Of a stretch of DNA of 64,000 nt, positions 24,535-33,728 are shown piece by piece (within the stretch, counting starts at the first letter, position 1; the number at the start of each line of letters is the position of its first letter). Both the position numbers and the translations under genes were made by a program. The stretch spans positions 15,800,501 to 15,864,500 of the forward strand of contig CM039193.1 of assembly GCA_008360975.2 (NCBI GenBank), given 5' to 3'. The stretch is from Lichenostomus cassidix. Lineage: Eukaryota; Chordata; Aves; Passeriformes; Meliphagidae. The notes under the pieces were generated by a model. It was not told where the DNA came from, made no database searches, and worked only from the letters and a program-made list of their open reading frames with translations.

Positions 24535-25050
24535 GTCACTCCCGGACCAAGGGAAAAGCATTAAGTCTTCAAGAAGGTGGGAAATGCTTTCTCCTCTTCT
24601 TGCCTTCTTTGCTTCCCCGAAGCAGCGAGTTCAGCCTCTGGTTGGGCTTCACGATGAGAAGGCTGGCGAGTCGCAGCAAACCCCTTCTGCAGGTTGTTTC
24701 AGACGCAGGAAAAGCCAACCAGAAGGCGACCTGTCTGACGAAGACTTCAGCAACTTTGGTCAGGAAAATGTGAGCACTCTCAGTGCTGTAAAAAATATAA
24801 TCTATTTTTGTTCTGCTTTTCAGAAAACAGCAGCAAAAAAAAAAAAGTTGAAAAAATAACCAGAGAAAAAGGAAATTACATATATTTAAAGAGGAACTAA
24901 TCTTCCTTCAGAGCACTCTGAAATAGTAATAAATAGGTACCAATAAATAAGATCTCCCCGAGTGCTGCGGGAAGAACCGGAGCAGCGACCTGTCTTAGCG
25001 CTGGCTCCGGAGAAATGAAACTCCGTGGAAGAAAAAAAAAAAAGCAAACC
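24535..25050 (-). other. CISH: Presumed CISH 5'UTR region
   Basis: This stretch lies between the CISH ATG and the proximal TATA-like element on the minus strand. It includes poly-A/T runs on plus (about 24834-24846 and 25031-25043) and a modestly GC-rich patch (24955-25015). The transcription start is not determined, so the 5' boundary is inferred from the TTAAAAGG element at 25081-25074. Confidence 0.4.
25031..25043 (+). repeat. Poly-A run
   Basis: A 13-base A run (with flanking A-rich bases) on plus, in the presumed CISH 5'UTR region. Confidence 0.8.
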
Positions 25051-25073
25051 TCCTTAGTAATCTTTTGTGTGTC

Positions 25074-25081
25074 CCTTTTAA
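25074..25081 (-). promoter_or_regulatory. CISH: TATA-like element, candidate CISH core promoter
   Basis: TTAAAAGG on the minus strand, 4 bp downstream of the proximal STAT pair and about 540 bp upstream of the ATG. It would place transcription initiation near 25045-25050. It is not a canonical TATAAA, and the alternative is initiation inside the CpG island. Confidence 0.35.
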
Positions 25082-25085
25082 TCTG

Positions 25086-25111
25086 TTCCAGGAAGTGAGG
25101 GATTCCTGGAA
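25086..25111 (-). promoter_or_regulatory. CISH: Proximal STAT (GAS) pair of the CISH promoter
   Basis: TTCCAGGAA at 25086-25094 and TTCCTGGAA at 25103-25111, with 8 bp between them. The pair sits immediately upstream, on the minus strand, of the TATA-like TTAAAAGG at 25081-25074. Together with the distal triplet it makes five GAS sites in 296 bp. Confidence 0.75.
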
Positions 25112-25180
25112 TCGTATTGTATTCGCATCAGTCTTCCTATATCAGCCACGAGGGGAGGGGGAGAAAAAAAAAAGCGAAGG

Positions 25181-25189
25181 TATAAATAG
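25181..25189 (+). promoter_or_regulatory. TATAAATAG box on the plus strand
   Basis: A near-consensus TATA box on the plus strand at the edge of the CISH CpG island. It points toward MAPKAPK3 and would start transcripts near 25212. The reverse reading (CTATTTATA) is a weaker TATA for CISH. Which strand uses it, if either, cannot be settled from sequence. Confidence 0.35.
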
Positions 25190-25281
25190 CTGTGCCCAGC
25201 GCGGCCGCGTCCATGCTGCCATGGCCGGGCTAGGGAGGGAAGGGAAGGGGAGCGGAGCGGAGCCCTCCCGGCGGGCAGGCA

Positions 25282-25310
25282 GGGGAGGGGAGGAGAAGGG
25301 AGGGGAGGGG
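25282..25310 (+). other. G-quadruplex-prone tract
   Basis: On the plus strand there are at least five runs of three or more G bases separated by one to seven bases. The tract lies between the proximal and distal STAT groups. Plus is the template strand for CISH. Confidence 0.6.
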
Positions 25311-25337
25311 AGCGGTGCGGGGCCGCCGCCGCGCGTG

Positions 25338-25381
25338 TTCGCGGAAACGCCTTTGATCCATTTCCAAGAACTTTCCAGGAA
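25338..25381 (-). promoter_or_regulatory. CISH: Distal STAT (GAS) triplet of the CISH promoter
   Basis: Three TTCNNNGAA motifs: TTCGCGGAA at 25338-25346, TTCCAAGAA at 25362-25370 and TTCCAGGAA at 25373-25381. The last two are separated by only 2 bp. CISH is an established STAT5 target whose mammalian promoter carries tandem STAT5 elements, so the position and arrangement fit cytokine-driven induction. Confidence 0.8.
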
Positions 25382-25700
25382 CGCGGGGCTGGCGCGCCCG
25401 GCGCTGCCAATGGGCGCCGCCGCCGCATGCGCGGGACCCGCCCGGGGCGGGGCGGCAGCGCCCACCGCCTGCTGCCCGGGCTTGTGCGCAGCTCCCCGCC
25501 GTGCCCTGCTGTTCGCCACGGCTCCGTTTGATTTATTCGCAGTTATGAGCCATTTTCCTTCCAATTATTTTTATGCGTTTGTCGTTTTTCGCTCATTTTA
25601 TGCGCGCACACACGCACGGCGGTTCAGCATCCTTCCCGAGCCGGCGGCGCCTCTCCGGGTCGCTTGAGCACCGGTGCAGCGGGTGCTCGGGGAGGGGCGA

Positions 25701-28700
25701 AGCCGTGGGGCTGGACGGGCAAACAGGGAATGGGGCAATTTCCAATGAAACCTGGGGAGTAGGAGGAGGGTGGTATGCTGCAGGGTCTGCTGCTCTGGGC
25801 AGCGATCGTGTGCCTGTCTTAAAAGGGTTGTCTTGGTCACCTGGGAATCCCCTGTGAATCAGGATCGCAACTCAGCAAAGTCTCCTGAAAAAGGCTATAC
25901 CACTACGGTTTTGTCTTGCATTTAGAGATTATTGTCAAGTTAAAATTTGGCAACCCAGGAGGAAATATTTCGGTTTCTTTTAGGGTAATTGAACCTTTTA
26001 TTTTTGAACATTTTTATAACAAAAGGTCGTTCTTTTCCTGCCACGACTTTCCACCTCTTCACATACCAGAGATAAGAGAGAATGAGAGTGGTCTGTCTGC
26101 CACCTCCATTAGAGTAGATTGAATACTTAAAAATATTAGTAATCATTGTGCCATTCAGATGTGGAAGGGGCCAGGAGCAGAGGGGAAGGCAGGATGCTGA
26201 CAAGGGTGAGGTTAGAAGGGTGTTCCTGTGGGCATGAGCTTGAGAGCAAGCAGGCTGTGTTCGGCTCCTGACTCAGCCCTTCGCTCTCAGTTTCATTTGG
26301 CAGCTGCTCAGTCTCCTGCACACTTCCATCCGTTTTCTGTCCTGAATCAGGGGCAGTGCAGTAGTGAGTGCTGCTAATAATACCCAGCTATGCGAAAAGA
26401 GAGGTGCTGAGGGCCATCTCAGTATCCTGAGTGTCCATCCGTCTAATTGGTTGAGGGCCATGTAAAGGGGGTGGGAATGGCACCCTGCAGGCATTACTTG
26501 ACCACTTTGCTTTTGAGCGTAAGACACACTTCAGCTCACACTTTCTCTGAATATGTGTAAATTCACAGGCGAGGGAAGGGGCTGACAGAGGAATTTCAAT
26601 CCTCACCATTCCTGTGCACAGCAAGCACAACATTCAGACGACCATTCAGAGGCCCCTTTGTAGTCCTGGCTCAGGGTTGCAGAGGACACCTGCGTGCCTG
26701 TGCCCCTTCACATCTAAATCCGAGGTTGTTTCACCGTTCTGTCGGTGATGCAGCAGGAAGCAGCTCTTGTCTCCTGCTAACCACGGTGACCCTGCATATT
26801 TAATTTGTCGTCAGCCTCGGAGGGGATGCTGCCATCCCAGGAGCCCTGCAGCCCAGCGCTGGCAGTGAGGAGCTCTCTGCATCTTTGTTTCACTTAGAAT
26901 TGGGCTCCATCTAGTGATCCTCGCCTGGAGGAGGCTTTTTGTGCAGGCTCCTGGGGGCTGAGCAGCCATTAGTGTCTCCGGTGCCGGGAAGCAAAGCTAA
27001 GACCTGTGTGAGAGGACATCCCCCGCAGAATCGCGGTCTGCGCTGGCACCTCTGTGCTGGGGAGGCAGCGGCCGCTCCCAGTTCACGTCCCGCTCTCCCG
27101 CAGTGGTTTTCCAGCCGCAGTCACCGGATCCGAGCCGCTCTTCTCACGGGTCCTGCAGGAGCCGGAGAGATGAGCATGGACTCGAAGTAGCTGATGTGTG
27201 TGAGCGTCAGTGAAAGGATCTGGCGTTTGCATTGGGAACTTCTTTAGGGGACCACCTCAGAAAATATTCAGGCTAATGCCTGGGCTGTTTTATCCACAAA
27301 ATCAGTGATGGGTTTGAAGCCGGGAGCACTCAGCAGTGCTTCATCACTGTACATGAATGTTGTGCTCATTGGCACTCCTCGGATACACTGCAATGCCCCA
27401 AGAGGGTAACAGCACAGTGTGCCCGATGTGCCAGTGTCCCAGGCCTTGCACAGCCAATATAAATTGCTGCCATTCAGACAAATTAGTTGTTTAAACTCAA
27501 TTTGTATTCATATAAATGGCTCTCCAGAGTTCAGTCTTGAAGAATTAGGACATTACAGAGGCAGTAGCAAGAAATATTGTTGAGTGGTATCATGGAGTGC
27601 TAGGCTTTAGCTATGAAGGGTATCAAAGAAAGCTCAAAGCTCGCAATAGAGTCATGGAAGTAAGAAAATACAGAAATCGTGAGGCAGTTAGTCCATCAGT
27701 AAAGTTCACCGACACAACAGCACCATCTGCTGCTAAATGTGTGCTTGGGAAGACCTGTGGCCGGAGTCCCTTAGCACTGCGGGTGTCACACAGCTTCTGC
27801 TGTGCATTTGGACATTCCTGTAATCTTGTAGAGCTGGTGTAAATGAAAAGTGACATCGAGAATCGTAACTCATGAGAGGGGTCTGTGTGCCTGGGGACTG
27901 GATTTACTTTCACCAGTAGCTTGAAGGACTGAAACTGAGTCACACCTTTGGCTACTGCCTGGCTCTTACCCTGTGTGTACTGTAAGGAATCGCATGGAGT
28001 GACCCAAGGTTAACAATGACATGAAGCTGTCCCTTGTTTAGAGGGGCCAGCTTGTTATTTGGGTAGGACACACCAGTTTCTGTAGTCAACAACAGGTAGT
28101 GAACTTACTGTTGTGGTTTTGGCTTCCCAACCTCGTGAAGAGCAATGGAAGAGTCTCCAGGGTGTGGGTGAGCTGTACCATGGATACAGGGATGTGTGAG
28201 CTGACTCCATGAGAAGCAGGATGCACAGAGAGGAATAGATTTCATTTCAAGCTGTGAAAAATACCCGGGGTTATTATAAGCAACTCAGCATATTTGTTAT
28301 CCCAAGGCTTGCTGGCTTTTGGTCACCTAGAAGGTGATTGCAGTGTGGCATCTGTTAGGAGTTTTGCTGCTTGATTTGAATGCTGTGTCTCTGCAAAAAT
28401 TGTATTCATGAGTGTCCTGGAAGGCCACCCCAGGACTACCAGGCAATGCTGTCATACCCATTAGTTGCAGGATGTTTCAATGAAAGAGATTAATTTCTTC
28501 TGCTCCACTGCAGCATAAAATGAAGCACTGTCTCCTGTAGATAGATTAGAAGGTTTTTTGTGCTTTTGATTTATGATTCTTCTGTGAAAAAATGTATCTT
28601 TTTTCTCCTCTCTGCTGAAATGGAAATGTCCAACTGGTATCTTTCTGACTCCCCCATCAATAAGCTGTGGAGGAACATCGATGGAGCCTCCCAAAACCTT

Positions 28701-31700
28701 CTCAATGACCAAGACAAGGTACCTGTAATAGGGTGCCTGAGGCCAGGTGAATAAAAGCAGCTTTTAAATCCTCATGTGTATTTCTGTAGGAAAATACCTG
28801 CTATGTGCTAATGTGGAGGAATTAATCTTGAGGAATGAAGTCAGGTATTAGGACAAGCTCTCCAGATGGTGAGAGTGGTGTTCTTGAAACCTCCCTTCCC
28901 TTAACTAGAAGCTGCTTCATAGCCAGGATTTTAATTCCTCCTGGAAACCATGTTATAATCCCACGTCAGGACAGAGAGTATTGAGGATAAAAGAGAAGTT
29001 GTTCTAGCAACAAAGCATCAGTAAAGATCATTGCCTATGAAAGAACTTTATAAACCTGGTTTTGTGTCAGCTGTGAGAGAAAAGAGCCAGGCTGTTTGCT
29101 GATGAGCTTTTTCAGTTTAATTTTTTTTTTCATTCCTTTTTGATAAGTCTGAGACAGACACCTCCAGAGCAGAGCCCAAATACAGGCAAAAACCCCATGC
29201 ATATAGTTTGTATTTCAGACCCCTGTGTACATGACAGACTAAACTAAAGATCCTACAAGAGGCTGCTTTTGTTCTCCCTCATATCAAAATACTACTCTAT
29301 AGAGCTGCCCTTTCTTTCTTTCAGTATCACAGATGCAGTTTCTGAAAAACTTCCTGGGGAATTTAATAAGGTTGTTGCAACCGCCCAACCAGACAAAGCC
29401 ATGTCCTCACTTCAACCTGACAATACTGAGGATTTTCTCTTTGGTGACATCTATATAATGCATACCAGAGTGTGGATTTCTCATAACAGGAATAAAAAAA
29501 AATAGAGAGCAGAGGACACAGAGTTTCAGAAAAACAAGTCACTAGTTTTCAGCTAATAATTTCTTTATCATAGCTGATGGAATTTCCATGAGACATTGCT
29601 ATCAAAGGGCTGACCTCCACACAAATCACTTTTGTATATCATTAAACTAAGATCCCCATAGCATTCAGGTATCACTCCTCAAAATATGCCATCCCTCAGA
29701 GAACATTTGATGATGACAGCTTTCCTAGCTCTCCAGATGACAGCAAACTCAGTTATTTAATTTCATTTTTATTAAGAAATGAGACATTTGAAAGGCTGAA
29801 ATGTCTTTGATCCCAGTTATTTAATTGTTACAGCATGGCAAAGAGGCAGTGAAAATACCCAGTGGAATAGCCAAAATTGCCGTTCTCTGTTTAAACAGAG
29901 TAATGCTGTCTGTCTGTAAAGCAGGTATCTGTGATATCCAAGACATGTTAAAATCAGGGAGAATATATTCAAACTGTGTGCTGGCTAAAATAAGAAGCTT
30001 CACCAGGTTAAAACACTGATTAGAGGAAAGGGTCTGCTACCCCAGAGCTTACTGCAAGAACAGGGCCTTAGTATTTGCTGCTTTCTCCTAAAAGCTGTTT
30101 TTTATTTTGGGACAAAGCAGGCATAGCTGAATTACCAAATTCTCTTTTGAAATTTAAGTTGTTTTGTGCTGTTGCTGTTGGGGACTGCTGGTAAAAATAG
30201 GATTAATGTTTAATTTACAGTTTTAGGGATTTTTGTGAAGATGAAAGAACTTTTGCTGTAGTGGGCTCTTAGACTGTAATAGTACTGTTTTGGGGAGTTT
30301 TCTTAACTTCAAAAAGCTAACATCAATGAATAAATAAAAACATCTGTTTGAATGAAAAATGTCCCCCGGCTCAACAAACTGTAAGGGGCCTGTCAGTGTA
30401 TTCTCCATCAGCATCTCCAGAGGATGCTAATGCAGCTCCACCTGCCACAAGCACAAAGAGAAGCTTCAGGAGCCATTTTATATTTTGGGGTCATCCTTTG
30501 TAGAGTGAGGCTGCTTGATACTTGGGCTGGTGCTGGAAAGGCTCTTTTAGGAGTTTATGGGAGTAAAAATTAGCAGTGGGTTGATGTAAGGCCTTATTAA
30601 CCATGATTCACACTGGGTTTTAAAGGTGTTTGCCCTGTTTATTACAGGCTGCTGGTAAAATGATGAACTTTGCCAAGAGCATATCCAGACAATATCAGGT
30701 GGTGAACCCAAACAAGCTTTTCATCCCAGTGAGATGCCCAGTGACTTGAAAAATGTGTTTTGTATCCTCTCAATTTAACTTTTCTCAACAGGAGACTGTT
30801 CATAACTGAGACACGTAGAACCAACCGATTTCACACATCCGGTCTTATTCCCTCATTTTTCCTCCTTGCTTTCCATGCACAGCTTATTTTTTTAGAAACT
30901 CATTCTTGTAATAGTTAGAAAGAGTCATAGTTTCTTAATGAAATTCCTTACTTCTGACACACTGTAAAAAATAGCACCCCCTTAAGTAGACATCTGCTTG
31001 GAATTTTTGCACTGTTTAATATTTCCTAGAATAGAGTCATAAATCGCCTTCTGCCAGCTTCAATGTGCTAGTCAGTGTAACTCTTGCTTGCTTTGGGCAG
31101 CCATAGGCTTTAGGGTGAGAGTTACATGGAAAGATCCAAAGTGGGGCCAGGAATGGGAGCTACAGATGGGTGTAAGCAAGTATGTTTTTCAAATTAAAAA
31201 ATTAAAAAAAGAGAGGGGAAAGATTTCTGAAGGGTCTGGCCCCCAGTGACTGAGCACTGAGGACCTATTGCAAAGAGAACGAAATTACCATAATTACCAT
31301 CCAGGACAAACAGAACAGCAAATACAGGCAGAAGCCATGGGAAGGAAAATCAGAGCAAGTTGCTGACTGCAGAAACATGTTACTGGAGGTTTGCAACCTG
31401 GGAGCTCACAGTTACACATTTCTCTGAGACTACCACAGTGGGAGGTGATGCAAAGATTAAGAAGGCTGGCAGCTAAACCTGAAAACGTTGGAAATAGCTG
31501 TTTTCCTCAGGGATTTGATTAGCCCAGAATAGGTGAACTGAATCAGGGTTGTCGACAAGCCCCTCCAGCAGCTGAACTGCTGAAAGCCTGGAAGGGAAAC
31601 CTGAGGCAGAATAGCTGTAGAGTCACATCACATGGTGATGTACTGCAGACCAGCATCCTGCTTAGTTGAACTACTTTTTATTCCTTGGAGAAAGGGCTCA

Positions 31701-32010
31701 TTAGCCCTTTTAATTATTTTCCTAACCGCTAGAACTCCAGATGCCATTATGTTACGTAAAATGACAAATGTATTTTTAACTTGTAAAGCATGTGAACTTT
31801 AAGCTCCTTCCAGTGATAGGAATACAGCTCCATTTCGATGCATGACTCATCTTCACATGTAGGAAAAAAACCTCAGCATTTCACATCCCTGGAACCACAC
31901 CGTGTGCACCAGTGATGAGCGGCAGTTGCTGTGGGAACCATCACTTTTAATATCCTGATTGTGCATCCGAAAGTGCCGAGAAGCACTGACCGTGGCTTTG
32001 GTCCCATTTA
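25701..32010. other. Spacer between CISH and MAPKAPK3 promoters
   Basis: About 6.3 kb with no supportable exon. It contains a small CpG cluster at about 26985-27185. The rest is AT-leaning with chance open frames only. Confidence 0.6.
26985..27185. other. Small CpG cluster in the intergenic spacer
   Basis: Roughly a dozen CG dinucleotides in 200 bases (GCGGCCGCTCC, GTCCCGCTCTCCCGC, ATCCGAGCCGC), between the two gene promoters. No gene or consensus donor is evident at its end. A regulatory element is plausible. Confidence 0.3.
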
Positions 32011-32019
32011 GTGACTGCG

Positions 32020-32890
32020 TGTAGTGAGAGCGCCCTTTGGCTAGCCGAGCGCCCGAAGGATCATTGCCCGCTATGGAGGCTCATCGCAGTAGCCTGTTCA
32101 GCTGAGGGTTCGGAGAGCCCGTGGCGATCCTTGCCCTGGCCAGAGCAGCCATCGGGGAAAGGCCGCTGGTGCCACCGCGCGGGCGCGCTGCGCTCCAGCC
32201 CGGAGCCAGAGCCGCCGCTGCAGCCTCATTTCCCGCCGCTATCAGGGCCCTTTACCCCAATAAATTAATATCGCGCTTAAGATCACCGCCCTGAATCACC
32301 TTACAATCACCGCGGGGGTTCTTCCCCACCAGGGTTGTTGAGGGGAAGCCGAGCAGTGGACCCTGCACGCGAGGCAGCCTCGCTGCCCGCTGGGCCCGGC
32401 GCAGTCCCGGCCGGCCGGCAGGGCTCGGGTCGCTCCCGCCGCCGGCAGCCCCGCGCGGCTCGGGGCGGGAAGGCGGCGCGCACCTGCCCGGGGCGGCGGG
32501 GCGGACCCAGGCAGAGCCCGCCTTCCCCGAGCCGCTCCGGGAAGCCTCGGCTGGGGCCGCGCCGCCACAGGCAGGTAATCGAGCTCCGGCGCGGAGCTGC
32601 CCCCGCCCGCCTCCCGCCGCCGCCACCCCCCGCTCTCCCGGCTTCGCCTCAGGGCTTTCCCGCCTTCCGCCGCCGCCTCAGCGCGGGGGGCTGCGGAGCG
32701 GAGCCTCTGCTCGTGCTAGCGGGGCTGCTGGCAGCGGGACCCGCCCCGGGGAGTCCCCTCAAGTCCGCAGCGGGACCCGCTCGGCTTCGGGAGCCACGCC
32801 ATGACGTCTCCACGTACTGCAGTTTTTGGGGGGCTCGGTGGTCCCTGCCCCTCGCTTGTGGGCCGAGACAATTAAAGCTCTGTCCCGGGG
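32020..32890 (+). promoter_or_regulatory. MAPKAPK3: CpG-island promoter and untranslated first exon region of MAPKAPK3
   Basis: A strong CpG island, densest at about 32150-32800, without a consensus TATA, lies 0.5-1.3 kb upstream of the first coding exon on the same strand. Two plausible donors could end the non-coding first exon: GCAG/GTAATC (exon end 32574) and CCAG/GTATTC (exon end 32933). The long open frames across it (about 226 codons on plus) reflect GC richness rather than coding. Confidence 0.7.
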
Positions 32891-33333
32891 TTCGGTGCCT
32901 GCTCAGGCTGGGCCGCCCTGGGGTTCAATCCAGGTATTCGTGGTTCTCTTGCGTAATTTGGGAGTGTCGGGATGAGGCAGGGGACCATTGTGAGGATTTC
33001 TACATGAAACATTGAGGCAACAAGTGGTTGATGCTGGTTTATAAGCTTGAACCTCTGTTCTGTGGTACAGAGTTTAGCTGCGGTGTTATTCCAAGGCTTA
33101 GCAGTTACTCAGTTACCTTTTGTTGCAGTAAAAGCAGTGATTTATACCGGCAGCCCGAGAGCTGTGTGTGCTGGAACTTGGGTCGGTAAGCCAAAGTGTG
33201 CTTACCTGAGGTGACCCTCCTCTTTTGTTCCCTTTGGCACCTGGTCATCTTGTTAAAAACACCAGAAAAGCGGTGAGGTGGGAGAACAGTTAATTGGCTT
33301 CAATTACTAACACTTGTTTACATTTTTACTCAG
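32575..33333 (+). other. MAPKAPK3: Probable MAPKAPK3 intron 1
   Basis: This runs from a candidate donor (GTAATC at 32575, or alternatively GTATTC at 32934) to the acceptor TTTTTACTCAG ending at 33333. The acceptor has a good pyrimidine tract. The donor choice is uncertain. Confidence 0.45.
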
Positions 33334-33339
33334 GACTTA

Positions 33340-33363
33340 ATGGCGAGCAAATGGACTGTTTGA
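33340..33363 (+). other. Upstream ORF 1 in the MAPKAPK3 5'UTR
   Basis: ATG to TGA, encoding MASKWTV. Weak start context (T at -3). It ends 95 bases before the main ATG. Confidence 0.55.
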
Positions 33364-33377
33364 AGCACTGGGTTTGA
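33351..33377 (+). other. Upstream ORF 2 in the MAPKAPK3 5'UTR
   Basis: ATG to TGA, encoding MDCLKHWV, overlapping uORF 1 in another frame. Weak context (C at -3, G at +4). It ends 81 bases before the main ATG. Confidence 0.55.

Positions 33378-33728
<351 letters not shown>

Larger units (their letters stand above)
25190..25700 (-). promoter_or_regulatory. CISH: CpG island of the CISH promoter
   Basis: A dense run of CG dinucleotides and GC-rich words (GCGGCCGCG, GGCGCGCCCGG, GGGCGGGGCGG) stands out from the CpG-poor surroundings. It lies 0.65-1.2 kb upstream of the CISH ATG and encloses three of the five STAT motifs and a G-rich tract. An AT-rich block (about 25526-25605) interrupts it. It may also serve plus-strand transcription toward MAPKAPK3. 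Confidence 0.8.

Noticed and set aside
24279..24773. A 164-codon plus-strand frame over CISH exon 1
   Set aside because: It is antisense to the real exon, shows no recognisable domain, and has no promoter or splice support.
25065..25667. A 200-codon open frame on plus across the CISH CpG island
   Set aside because: Compositional artefact: GC-rich, stop-poor sequence with G/R/A-rich low-complexity translation and no domain. It overlaps the STAT motifs and the G tract.
32335..33015. A 226-codon open frame on plus (and antisense frames) in the MAPKAPK3 CpG island
   Set aside because: The translation is Arg/Pro/Ala-rich with no family resemblance. It spans a probable first exon and intron.
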